DNA of 26,817 bases from CALGLS01 sp964508085 (GTDB lineage Bacteria > Bacteroidota > Bacteroidia > Chitinophagales > Saprospiraceae): positions 1 to 26,817 of the forward strand of contig CAZDTI010000065.1 in NCBI GenBank assembly GCA_964508085.1, given 5' to 3'. Shown piece after piece: positions 16,308 to 23,967 of this stretch. How positions within the stretch are numbered: the stretch's first letter is position 1; each line of letters begins with the position of its first letter. The translations under genes were made by a program, and so were the position numbers. The notes beneath the pieces were generated by a model, which saw nothing but the letters and a program-made list of their open reading frames with translations, was not told where the DNA came from and did not search any database.

Positions 16308-17222
16308 TTACAAAACCATTTCCTCATACTTAAAAAACACCTCAAGCCCTTTTTTGTTGAAGTATTCCCGCACTTCTTTTTCTGGCATTTCACTAGCCAC
16401 TAAAATGAAATCCCCTCCCCAAGCGCCTAGTGATTTAATAGCTCCTGAAAAGTCTTCAAAGTAACTTTCTTTTACAATTGGTAATTTAAGCTTGGCACCA
16501 ATAATCGCCTCATGCTCTGTAATCAATCGACAAAAATCCTTGAGTGTTTTACAACTAATAATCTCCTTCGTTATCTCCGTCAGCCGAGCAATTTCTTTTG
16601 CTTTGTCATCCACCATCATTCGGTAGTGCGTGATACCGCTTCTGCTGTTTTGTTTTTTTCCTTGGTAAACAAAGTACAATTGATCAGAAAAAGGAGGCTG
16701 GAAATTCACCGTTTCTACTATTCTCTTTTCATAATTTTCTAATGAATACAACAATGGTTCTTCAGCTCCTGCACAGGCAATGTCATAGCCAGAGCCTCCC
16801 ATAGTTTCTATCAATAATTTATATGGATCATAATTTCCCCATTGGGCCAACATCCATATCAACGTAGAGCTGGTACCCAGTCCCCATTCCCGGGGAAAAT
16901 CTAAATGAGTGGAAAAAGAGATCCCTCCTTTGATTGGAAAATTGTCAGGATTGGCTGCTAAGAGAATACTTAGAAACTGGTGTAAGGTTTTAGCAATTTC
17001 AGTATCAGAACTTTCTAAACAAAGCAAGTCAGGAAGAGAAAAAGAAGCACTGAACCAACAAGAACCATCAACCGCATAGCTGTTCCATAACAATATTCCT
17101 TCATCCGCTATTTCTTCAACTTTCATCTGCTGACCAAAGCGTGCCGGAACCGCCAATGCCAATGCGCCATCCAACACGTAATACTCTGAAGTCAATAATA
17201 ATTTCCCGTTGGCGCTATACAC
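16308..17222 (-). CDS. GHMP kinase of the mevalonate pathway cluster (GYDIA type)
   Basis: A 304-residue GHMP-superfamily kinase. NGKLLLTSEYYVLDGALALA (residues 5-24) is the N-terminal substrate motif, PREWGLGTSST (110-120) the ATP phosphate loop, and GSGYDIACAG (143-152) fits the GYDIA signature. A C-terminal motif SLGAWGGDFILVA matches the third GHMP motif. Its position directly after mvaA and fni argues for mevalonate or phosphomevalonate phosphorylation, but which step is not resolved. The start is a GTG at 17222; no ATG is in frame close by, and relatives usually carry a few residues before the YSNGK stretch, so the N-terminus looks slightly short. A 29-bp inverted repeat ends 16 nt upstream, filling the gap to mvaA. 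Confidence 0.82.
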   Translation of the reverse strand: MYSANGKLLLTSEYYVLDGALALAVPARFGQQMKVEEIADEGILLWNSYAVDGSCWFSASFSLPDLLCLESSDTEIAKTLHQFLSILLAANPDNFPIKGGISFSTHLDFPREWGLGTSSTLIWMLAQWGNYDPYKLLIETMGGSGYDIACAGAEEPLLYSLENYEKRIVETVNFQPPFSDQLYFVYQGKKQNSRSGITHYRMMVDDKAKEIARLTEITKEIISCKTLKDFCRLITEHEAIIGAKLKLPIVKESYFEDFSGAIKSLGAWGGDFILVASEMPEKEVREYFNKKGLEVFFKYEEMVL

Positions 17223-17238
17223 TGATGTTTTTTTATCA

Positions 17239-17338
17239 GGTAGATGGGGTGATGAGGTAGATGAGGTAGATGAGGTTTCCTTCTTTCGCAGAAATACACG
17301 TTTGAAGAGACCTCATCTACCTCATCACCTAATCTACC
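17239..17338. repeat. 29-bp inverted repeat with GATGAGGTA tandem units between mvaA and the GHMP kinase
   Basis: Arm 17239-17267 is the reverse complement of 17310-17338 with 2 mismatches in 29, including a perfect 20-bp core (GGTGATGAGGTAGATGAGGT at 17248-17267). The left side carries three tandem copies of GATGAGGTA (17251-17277, the last imperfect). The loop is 42 nt. It fills nearly all of the 130-nt spacer. Confidence 0.88.
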
Positions 17339-17352
17339 TCATCCACCTTTTA

Positions 17353-18714
17353 TTATTTATTCTGACTATTCAACACTATATTCACAGCATTAGAATCATC
17401 CTTTCGGAAAAGCTCCAAAAAATCCCGTACCGCACTAAAAGAAACAACTTTGTCTTTGAAATAAACAACCGCTTCTTTCCCCTCTTTTTCAGAAGCCCCC
17501 AAATGATTCAGAATATTCAAAAGGTGCATTTTCATATGACCTTGTTGAATACCTGTGGTAACCAATGATCGAATGGCTGCAAAGTTCTGAGCCAAGCCAG
17601 TCGTTGCTATAATCATCATCAACTCTTCTGCTCCTGGATTTCCTAGCAACTCCAATGACCGTTTTGCAATGGGGTGTAGTTTTGTCAATCCACCAACAGT
17701 TCCCAAAGCAATAGGCAAATCAATCCAAAATTTAAAAACACCATCTTCCACTTTACAGTGACTCAAACTTCTGTATTGTCCATCGCGTGCAGCGTAGGTA
17801 TGTCCACAAGCTTCTACGGCGCGGAAGTCATTAGCCGTTGCTAAAACGACCGCATCAATTCCATTGAAAATTCCTTTGTTATGTGTCGTTGCTCGGGAGG
17901 GATCTAAGTGAGCAATACGAATGGCTTTGTTAAATTTTTCCGCGAATTGTTCCGCGGTCAAACTTCCTACTTTACCTAATTTCTCTACGGGACATTCTAC
18001 CCACGTTCGCACCAAACATTCCGGCGTATAATTAGATAAAATAGACATGATGATGTCTACCTCTTTTTCTTTTTTCGTAAAGCGATTATCTAGTTGAATA
18101 AAGTGCTGAAGCGTCTGCGCATATTTTTCTAAAACAGAATTGATAAAGTTAGCACCCATCGAATCACAGGTTTCAAAGCTCACTTTCAACTGGTAATATC
18201 CAGGTTCAGACGAGGTCATATCTTTCAACTCAATATCTGTAACACCACCCCCACGTTTTTCCATATTCGCCGTAATCGGTGCCTGTGCTGTGATCAACGC
18301 CTTTTTTATATCCTCAAAAGCTTCTTTCAATTTTTCCCCATTTCCATTCCAATAAAAATGAACCTGTCCAACTTTCTTCGTACACAAAACCTCCGCTTTA
18401 AAACCGCCACGATTCATCCAATATTTAGCCGCACTAGAAGCCGCTGCCACTACTGAGCTTTCCTCTATAACCATTGGCACACAATAGGTTTTATCGTTGA
18501 TTACAAAATTTGGCGCAACACCATAAGGCAGGTAATAATTACTGATCGTATTCTCACTAAAGCCATCCAAAATCCGCTGTTGGTCTTCATTAGAAAGCCA
18601 ATAACTCTTCAACTCGCGCATTACATTCTCCGGATCCTTGAAGAAGTTTTCTACAATCCATCGAAGCTTTTTTCGCTTTGACATTTTGGAAAACCCTGAA
18701 ATAGACTTACTCAT
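17353..18714 (-). CDS. mvaA: Hydroxymethylglutaryl-CoA reductase, class II
   Basis: Interconverts HMG-CoA and mevalonate. At 453 residues it lacks the membrane domain of class I enzymes and has bacterial class II features: SGFSKMS near the N-terminus, ENTISNYYLPYGVAPNF (54-70), catalytic Glu84 in PMVIEESSVVAA, Lys280 in THNKGI, Asp296 in LATAND and His393 in QQGHMKMHLLN, with spacings like the Pseudomonas mevalonii enzyme. The start MSKSISGF at 18714 fits the family. It is 34 nt downstream of fni and 130 nt upstream of the GHMP kinase, all on the minus strand. Although class II enzymes were first known as degradative, the neighbours indicate a biosynthetic role in making isopentenyl diphosphate. 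Cofactor preference (NADH or NADPH) cannot be told. Confidence 0.95.
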   Translation of the reverse strand: MSKSISGFSKMSKRKKLRWIVENFFKDPENVMRELKSYWLSNEDQQRILDGFSENTISNYYLPYGVAPNFVINDKTYCVPMVIEESSVVAAASSAAKYWMNRGGFKAEVLCTKKVGQVHFYWNGNGEKLKEAFEDIKKALITAQAPITANMEKRGGGVTDIELKDMTSSEPGYYQLKVSFETCDSMGANFINSVLEKYAQTLQHFIQLDNRFTKKEKEVDIIMSILSNYTPECLVRTWVECPVEKLGKVGSLTAEQFAEKFNKAIRIAHLDPSRATTHNKGIFNGIDAVVLATANDFRAVEACGHTYAARDGQYRSLSHCKVEDGVFKFWIDLPIALGTVGGLTKLHPIAKRSLELLGNPGAEELMMIIATTGLAQNFAAIRSLVTTGIQQGHMKMHLLNILNHLGASEKEGKEAVVYFKDKVVSFSAVRDFLELFRKDDSNAVNIVLNSQNK

Positions 18715-18748
18715 TTATTCGCGTTGTTGTTTATTAATTTTTCTCCGC

Positions 18749-19798
18749 TCACCTAACTTTCAAAAAAGCCTTTGCCAGCGACAAACCTCTAACCTGTGCA
18801 TCTACATAATTGTATAAGGTTTCATAATCTCCGCGAGCATGCTTCAGAAAAGCAGATGCCTGACCATATATACTTGGGGTTGCTAATTTATTAATTAAAT
18901 AATGACCATCCAAAAAACCTTTTATTCCTCCTGATATAATTACCTCTTTACAAGCTACTTTATCGCCTAGTTCTTTTAAAATATCGTTGGTCATATTTAC
19001 CATGTCTTCAGCAGTGTGGCCAGAGTAGGCCAGTTGTCCGAACACTTGTTGTTTGATGGGGTCGCTTCTTAGTAGTTCCAATAAGGCAAAATTTGTCCCG
19101 CCGCTTGCTGCAAAATCTATGGCTGCCAATGGCAACTGGAATAAGGCTTTCAGACTTTCGTAGCCCATTCCTTGTCCAACTTCTTTTACAATAATAGGGT
19201 AAGCTAATTTATCCAAACAAATTTGAATGGTTTCGAGTGGCGCTTTTTCTATCTGATCTCCTTCCGGTTGTAACCATTCTTGAAAAGGGTTAACATGAAT
19301 AATTAAACCATCTGCTTGTAACTTTTCTAGCATCTTTTCTGCAAGATTCAGTTCATCACGTTCTATTAACTGTTCGATCTGTGCAATTCCCAGATTTGCA
19401 AAAAGAGGAACTTTGTCTCCCATGATGGGACGGATATTAAAGTCCTCAAAGGTATCATCATTGTAAAGGAGAGAACGACAAGAGCCTAAGCCCATTCCCA
19501 TTCCGAAGTCACAGCAAGCTCGTGCTAGATTCTGATTGATGGTTTTGGCCAAAGCTGTGCCTCCAGTCATACTTGAAACCCAAACAGGGGCTCCTAGTTT
19601 TTTCCCCAAGAAAAATGTTGATAAGTTCGCTGTTGTTTCAGGATGACCGGCCAATATCGGTTCATAATAAAACCGCTTATCCATCTGATCCGCTAAGACT
19701 TGTGATTGAAAAGCCAATTCAATGTGGTCTTGCTTACGCGAAGCGGCATTGCTGTCTTCCTCCAATGGTTGTATAAGTTTCTGTTCTTTTTCTGTCAT
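18749..19798 (-). CDS. fni: Type 2 isopentenyl-diphosphate delta-isomerase
   Basis: FMN- and NAD(P)H-dependent isomerase converting isopentenyl diphosphate to dimethylallyl diphosphate. The 349-residue TIM barrel shows SRKQDHIELAF near the N-terminus (substrate binding), SSMTGG (FMN), GLGSCR, the catalytic HVNPFQEWLQPEGD segment with the H-x-N-x-x-Q-E signature, KEVGQGM, AASGGTNF and the second flavin-phosphate loop IISGGI. Length is typical. It is the first gene of the isoprenoid operon and follows a TACCTTTG -7 box by about 30 nt. It is divergent from rplM. Unrelated to the type 1 isomerase (Idi). Confidence 0.95.
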   Translation of the reverse strand: MTEKEQKLIQPLEEDSNAASRKQDHIELAFQSQVLADQMDKRFYYEPILAGHPETTANLSTFFLGKKLGAPVWVSSMTGGTALAKTINQNLARACCDFGMGMGLGSCRSLLYNDDTFEDFNIRPIMGDKVPLFANLGIAQIEQLIERDELNLAEKMLEKLQADGLIIHVNPFQEWLQPEGDQIEKAPLETIQICLDKLAYPIIVKEVGQGMGYESLKALFQLPLAAIDFAASGGTNFALLELLRSDPIKQQVFGQLAYSGHTAEDMVNMTNDILKELGDKVACKEVIISGGIKGFLDGHYLINKLATPSIYGQASAFLKHARGDYETLYNYVDAQVRGLSLAKAFLKVR

Positions 19799-19827
19799 TG
19801 TCTATAATACTTCAATCGACTGTGAAA

Positions 19828-19835
19828 CAAAGGTA
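19828..19835 (-). promoter_or_regulatory. -7 box for the fni-mvaA-GHMP kinase operon
   Basis: TACCTTTG on the minus strand is a perfect TAnnTTTG, 29 nt from the fni ATG. A TTG lies 14 nt upstream of it, shorter than the usual spacing, so the -33 part is unsure. Confidence 0.55.
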
Positions 19836-19916
19836 GCGCTTTCTCCCGACAATGCGGATTGTGGGAGTCGCTGGATATCTAACATCAATGGAGGTATAAT
19901 GGTTTTGAGAAGATTA

Positions 19917-20107
19917 GGTACATCTTGGATTGATCCCTTTGGGGATCACATTAGGTTAGCCAATATTATCCGAGTGTTTTCGACCCCAGAGTGGGTCGCA
20001 CCTTCACGTAATGGTATATTTGATGCGACCCACTCTGGGGTCGAATATCGTCGTAGAACATGAGCTAACCTAATATGACCTCTATTGAGGTCAGACCAAC
20101 ATGCACC
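19917..20107. repeat. 191-bp dyad-symmetric element between divergent fni and rplM
   Basis: All paired segments share one axis at 20012. From outside in: 19917-19929 with 20095-20107 (10 of 13 pair); two self-folding 18-nt hairpins of form TGA...TCA at 19931-19948 and 20076-20093; an 11-bp perfect stem 19950-19960 with 20064-20074; two 18-nt unpaired sides; a 22-bp perfect stem 19979-20000 with 20024-20045; and a 23-nt loop. It lies between the fni and rplM promoters and contains no gene. Confidence 0.9.
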
Positions 20108-20263
20108 ATTCCGCTGGAAAAACGGAACCTATGCTGCCGCTCTTTCCTCTTTTCACTCCATATATCAAGGGCCATTTTTCTCTCCTCTAAAATTTCTGTG
20201 CGAAAATTCCACTGTTTATCAATGAGTTACGAAATCCACTTTCGTTTTTTTTGTTGATTTTTC

Positions 20264-20294
20264 TTGTTTTTCAATGAGAAGACAACTACCTTTG
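20264..20294 (+). promoter_or_regulatory. rplM-rpsI promoter
   Basis: TTG at 20264-20266, a 20-nt spacer, and TACCTTTG at 20287-20294 fit the Bacteroidota -33/-7 promoter pattern. Transcription would begin near 20300, giving a leader of roughly 55 nt. That leader can form a small TGCTTTT/AAAAGCA hairpin at 20299-20314. Confidence 0.7.
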
Positions 20295-20353
20295 CACCTG
20301 CTTTTGAAAAAGCACTGAAAATTATCTTTTTAACGATTGAAAAAATACAAAAA

Positions 20354-20803
20354 GTGGATACACTAAGTTATAAGACAAAATCGGCTAATAAGAACACGGT
20401 AGTTCACAATTGGTATGTTGTAGATGCAGCAAACCAATCTCTTGGACGTATGTGTACAACCATTGCTACTGTATTGCGTGGTAAGCATAAACCTTCTTAT
20501 ACGCCTCACGCCGATGCAGGCGACTACGTAATCGTCATCAATGCTGATAAGGTTCGCCTTACTGGTAATAAGATGCAGCAGAAGACTTACTTGACTTTCT
20601 CTGGTTACCCAGGTGGACAGAAGAGTGCTACTGCTCAGGAATTAATGGCTAAGAAACCTACTTTCTTGGTAGAAAATGCTGTAAAAGGTATGATCCCTAA
20701 GAACAAGCTGGGAAGAGCTGTTATCAAAAAATTATTCGTTTATGCCGGTGAGGAACATCCTCATGTTGCACAGAAGCCGGAAACATTAACTATAAAATCA
20801 TAA
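20354..20803 (+). CDS. rplM: 50S ribosomal protein L13
   Basis: L13 (uL13), an early-assembly protein of the large subunit. The 149 residues run from MDTLSYKTKSANKNTV through NWYVVDAANQSLGRM, LRGKHKPSYTPHADAGDYVI, LTGNKMQQKTYLTFSGYPGG and MIPKNKLGR, all normal for the family. I place the start at a GTG (20354). The frame is open 30 codons further upstream from a TTG at 20264, but that stretch is A/T-rich, does not resemble L13 and includes the promoter, whereas VDTLSYKT matches the usual Bacteroidota N-terminus. rpsI follows after 8 nt, the standard rplM-rpsI operon. Confidence 0.96.
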   Translation: MDTLSYKTKSANKNTVVHNWYVVDAANQSLGRMCTTIATVLRGKHKPSYTPHADAGDYVIVINADKVRLTGNKMQQKTYLTFSGYPGGQKSATAQELMAKKPTFLVENAVKGMIPKNKLGRAVIKKLFVYAGEEHPHVAQKPETLTIKS

Positions 20804-20811
20804 TCTGACAT

Positions 20812-21201
20812 ATGGAAATGATCAACACCATAGGAAGACGTAAAGCTTCTGTTGCCAGAGTTTACCTCACCAAAGGAGACGGTAAAATCGAAATCAACGG
20901 TAAAGCATTGAACGACTACTTCCCACAGACACACGTTCAATCTAACATCACAGATCCTTTCAAAGTAGTAGAAGTTGAACAAAATATCTACAACTTAAAA
21001 GTGAATGTTTCTGGAGGAGGATTCAAAGGACAATCTGAAGCCGTTCGTATGGGTATCGCCCGTGCACTGGTAAAGCTGAATGAAGAATTCCGTAAGCCAC
21101 TGAAAGATCGTAAATTCTTAATGAGAGATGCTCGTATTGTAGAGCGTAAGAAATATGGTAAGCCTAAAGCAAGAAAGAGCTTCCAGTTTAGTAAACGTTA
21201 A
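20812..21201 (+). CDS. rpsI: 30S ribosomal protein S9
   Basis: S9 (uS9), whose C-terminal tail reaches the P-site tRNA. The 129 residues contain NTIGRRKASVARVYL near the start, INGKALNDYFP, the GGGFKGQSEAVRMGIARAL segment and the basic tail ERKKYGKPKARKSFQFSKR ending in the invariant Lys-Arg. The start at MEMINT (20812) fits relatives better than the ATG two codons later. It is co-transcribed with rplM, 8 nt apart. Confidence 0.97.
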   Translation: MEMINTIGRRKASVARVYLTKGDGKIEINGKALNDYFPQTHVQSNITDPFKVVEVEQNIYNLKVNVSGGGFKGQSEAVRMGIARALVKLNEEFRKPLKDRKFLMRDARIVERKKYGKPKARKSFQFSKR

Positions 21202-21248
21202 TTGTTGGATGAAGTTATTCTCTTCATTTTTCAATTATAAATTAAACC

Positions 21249-21353
21249 TTCTTTGACAAAATGACGTGATTTTTCAAAAACGACTGTAGTGCAACGAAAG
21301 GAGTGTTGAAAATCATTTTGAAGAATTATAAACACACGGAATTCGTCAAAGAA
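21249..21353 (+). promoter_or_regulatory. Structured leader upstream of rpsB
   Basis: TTCTTTGAC (21249-21257) pairs with GTCAAAGAA (21345-21353). Inside, TGATTTTTCAA (21267-21277) can pair with TTGAAAATCA (21306-21315) with one bulged T, and GAATT (21323-21327) with AATTC (21340-21344), giving a three-way-junction-like fold that ends 17 nt before the rpsB ATG. It could be an autoregulatory ribosomal-protein leader. Helices were found by eye; no covariation was tested. Confidence 0.4.
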
Positions 21354-21370
21354 TCATAATATATTTTCAA

Positions 21371-22108
21371 ATGGCAAAACCTACATATAAAGACTTACTA
21401 GATGCTGGTGTTCACTTTGGCCACCTCAAGAAAAAATGGAATCCTAAAATGCAACCATATATCTTTATGGAGCGTAAAGGAATTCATATCATAGATCTTA
21501 ACCGTACTTTGGAATGCTTAGACAGTGCTGGTAACGCACTCCGTCAAATCGCAAAGTCTGGTCGAAAGATTCTTTTTGTATCTACCAAAAAACAATCTCG
21601 TGATATCGTTGTTGAAGCAGCTCGTTCTGTGGAAATGCCGTACGTTACAGAACGTTGGTTAGGAGGTATGATGACCAACTTCAACACAGTGAAGAAATCT
21701 GTGAAGAAGATGAACACCATCGACAAAATGCTTGCGGATAGTACCGTAACTACTATTACAAAGAAGGAAAGATTAACCTTAACACGCGAAAGAAACAAAC
21801 TGGAAAGAGTTCTTGGTGGTATCGCCAACCTCAACAGATTGCCTTCTGCTGTTTTTATCGTTGATATTTCTCACGAGCACATTGCATTGTCTGAAGCTAC
21901 AAAATTGGGAATGCGTACCATCGCGATGGTCGATTCTAATTCTGACCCGAACACGGTTGACTTCCCAATCCCTGCTAATGATGACGCTTCTAACTCTATC
22001 AAAATCATTGTAAACGCAATGACGGAAGCAATCAAAGAAGGATTAGCGGAAAGAAATAAAGCAAAAGCTAGTAAGAAAGCAGAAGCTTCTGCTCCTCCTA
22101 AGCAATAA
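21371..22108 (+). CDS. rpsB: 30S ribosomal protein S2
   Basis: S2 (uS2), 245 residues. Family signatures are clear: DLLDAGVHFGHLKKKWNPKM near the N-terminus, GIHIIDLNRTL, FVSTKKQSRDIV, ERWLGGMMTNFNTVKKS, LNRLPSAVFIVDISHEHIAL and AMVDSNSDPNTVDFPIPAND. The C-terminus is a short Lys/Ala-rich tail (KASKKAEASAPPKQ). A structured leader precedes it, and a hairpin with a T-run separates it from tsf, so read-through into tsf may be partial. Confidence 0.98.
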   Translation: MAKPTYKDLLDAGVHFGHLKKKWNPKMQPYIFMERKGIHIIDLNRTLECLDSAGNALRQIAKSGRKILFVSTKKQSRDIVVEAARSVEMPYVTERWLGGMMTNFNTVKKSVKKMNTIDKMLADSTVTTITKKERLTLTRERNKLERVLGGIANLNRLPSAVFIVDISHEHIALSEATKLGMRTIAMVDSNSDPNTVDFPIPANDDASNSIKIIVNAMTEAIKEGLAERNKAKASKKAEASAPPKQ

Positions 22109-22119
22109 TAAAAATATCC

Positions 22120-22166
22120 TTAGACCACTCCATGCTGTTATATTTAATAATTATGTAGTGGTCTAA
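22120..22166 (+). terminator. Hairpin between rpsB and tsf
   Basis: TTAGACCACT (22120-22129) and AGTGGTCTAA (22157-22166) form a perfect 10-bp stem, followed by ATTATTTTTTGTTTT. The loop is long (27 nt). It may reduce rather than abolish transcription into tsf. Confidence 0.6.
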
Positions 22167-22245
22167 ATTATTTTTTGTTTTAGACTAATAAAAACTAATT
22201 CACATGCTCTTCTAAAAGAGCGTACAACTAAAAATTATCACTAAA

Positions 22246-23097
22246 ATGAGTACTGTAAAAATCTCAGCTGCTGATGTAAAAAGATTACGAGACACCACTG
22301 GTGCTGGTATGATGGATTGCAAAAAAGCACTTACAGAAGCTAACGGCGATTTCGAACAAGCAATTGATTTGCTACGTAAGAGAGGCCAAAAATTATCTGC
22401 TAAAAGAGCGGATAGAGATGCTAAAGAAGGTGTAGTAATCGCTCTTACTTCTGGAAACAGAAATAATGGTATTATCCTTCGTCTCGGATGTGAAACTGAT
22501 TTCGTTGCTAAAAACGAAGACTTCGTAAACTTCGCTAAGTCTATCGCTGAAATAGCACTTAAAAAATTGCCGGAGAACAATGAAGCATTATTGGCTTTAC
22601 CATTTGATGCTGAACTGTCTATTGCACAGAAAGTAGAAGAACAAACTGGTGTTATCGGTGAAAAATTGGAAGTAAGCAGATATGCTAAGATCGTTACCGC
22701 TGCTGGTGAAGGTCAAGTGGTTCCTTACATCCATATGGGATACCGTGCTGGTGTTATCCTTGCCATCAACGTTGAAGGGCCAGACTTAATCGAGCCTGCT
22801 AAGAACGTTGCGATGCAAGTGGCTGCTATGCGTCCTATCGCTTTAGATAAGGATGGTGTTGACGCTACTATGGTAGAAAGAGAAATTGCAGTCGGTATGG
22901 AACAAGCTCGTGAAGCTGGTAAGCCGGAAGCTATGCTTGAAAAAATTGCAATGGGTAAATTGAATAAGTTCTACAAAGAACGAACCTTACTCAATCAGTC
23001 TTACGTAAAAGACAGTAAAGTAAACGTCGCTGGCTACTTACAAAGCATTAATAGCAACTTAACGGTAACTGATTTCAAACACGTTGAACTCGGCTAA
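22246..23097 (+). CDS. tsf: Elongation factor Ts
   Basis: Nucleotide exchange factor for EF-Tu. The 283 residues begin with the UBA-like domain carrying RLRDTTGAGMMDCKKAL (13-29), followed by the EF-Tu-contacting LGCETDFVAKN (80-90) and two dimerisation subdomains ending QSYVKDSKVNVAGYL. It is in the conserved rpsB-tsf-pyrH order. A 6-bp hairpin (GCTCTT/AAGAGC at 22206-22221) lies in its leader. A strong terminator follows. Confidence 0.97.
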   Translation: MSTVKISAADVKRLRDTTGAGMMDCKKALTEANGDFEQAIDLLRKRGQKLSAKRADRDAKEGVVIALTSGNRNNGIILRLGCETDFVAKNEDFVNFAKSIAEIALKKLPENNEALLALPFDAELSIAQKVEEQTGVIGEKLEVSRYAKIVTAAGEGQVVPYIHMGYRAGVILAINVEGPDLIEPAKNVAMQVAAMRPIALDKDGVDATMVEREIAVGMEQAREAGKPEAMLEKIAMGKLNKFYKERTLLNQSYVKDSKVNVAGYLQSINSNLTVTDFKHVELG

Positions 23098-23110
23098 TCG
23101 TTTCCTTTTT

Positions 23111-23146
23111 AAAAAAAGCGAATTATTTATTTAATTCGCTTTTTTT
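23111..23146 (+). terminator. Intrinsic terminator after tsf
   Basis: AAAAAAAGCGAATT (23111-23124) pairs perfectly with AATTCGCTTTTTTT (23133-23146), an 8-nt loop, T-run included in the 3' arm. It starts 14 nt past the tsf stop codon. Confidence 0.85.
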
Positions 23147-23224
23147 ATGCTTAATCATAAACTATTAAGTAATTGATTATTTTGAATATTACTTAAATTC
23201 CTAAAACAATTAACCATTCCTATA

Positions 23225-23938
23225 ATGAACGTAAAATACAAAAGAGTCCTCCTAAAACTAAGTGGTGAATCATTAATGGGTGATCAAAAATTTGGTATTG
23301 ATTCCAAAATGCTCACTCACTATGCTGAACAAATAAAAGAATTAACAAGAGCTGGTGTAGAGGTCGCTATTGTAATTGGTGGAGGTAATATCTTCAGAGG
23401 GCTACAGGCTGTAGAATCTGGGATCGAAAGAGTCCAGGGAGATTACATGGGAATGCTTGCCACTGTCATCAACGGGATGGCACTACAAAGTGCTTTGGAA
23501 AAAGCGGGTATCTACACTCGTTTGATTACCGCTATCGAAATGAAGCAGATAGCAGAGCCTTACATTCGTAGAAAAGCGGTACGCCACCTTGAGAAAGGCC
23601 GTGTTGTTATTTTCTCCGCTGGTACTGGAAGTCCATATTTCACAACGGATTCTGCCGCTGCACTTCGCGCCAATGAAATAAACGCTGATGTTATTTTGAA
23701 AGGAACTCGAGTAGATGGTATCTATACTGCGGATCCAGAGAAAGATCCGTCTGCTACTAAGTTTGATACCTTATCTTTCGCTAAGGTAATTAGCCTTGGA
23801 TTGAGCGTAATGGATATGACAGCCTTCACGCTTTGTAAAGAAAATAATATTCCAATTATCGTTTTTGACATTAATCGAAGAGAGAACCTGAGTAAAATTA
23901 TTCAAGGTGAAATGATTGGAACGCTTGTAGAAGGTTAA
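23225..23938 (+). CDS. pyrH: UMP kinase
   Basis: Phosphorylates UMP to UDP in pyrimidine nucleotide synthesis. The 237-residue amino-acid-kinase-fold protein shows KLSGESLMG (11-19), the GGGNIFRG loop (52-59), QGDYMGMLATVINGMALQ, and GTGSPYFTTDSAAALRA (133-149), all diagnostic of bacterial PyrH. It lies 127 nt past tsf behind a terminator, so it probably has its own promoter. The ribosome-recycling factor gene that often follows pyrH is absent; the next gene is convergent. Confidence 0.97.
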   Translation: MNVKYKRVLLKLSGESLMGDQKFGIDSKMLTHYAEQIKELTRAGVEVAIVIGGGNIFRGLQAVESGIERVQGDYMGMLATVINGMALQSALEKAGIYTRLITAIEMKQIAEPYIRRKAVRHLEKGRVVIFSAGTGSPYFTTDSAAALRANEINADVILKGTRVDGIYTADPEKDPSATKFDTLSFAKVISLGLSVMDMTAFTLCKENNIPIIVFDINRRENLSKIIQGEMIGTLVEG

Positions 23939-23967
23939 TTTTGATATTAGCTAATGTTACCATTGAG

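Noticed and set aside
17239..17338. GATGAGGTA tandem repeats as a CRISPR-like array
   Set aside because: Units are 9 bp, directly adjacent, without spacers, and arranged as an inverted repeat in a 130-nt operon gap; no cas genes are present.
20264..20353. N-terminal 30-residue extension of L13
   Set aside because: The region contains the -33/-7 promoter and does not resemble L13; the family N-terminus fits the GTG at 20354.
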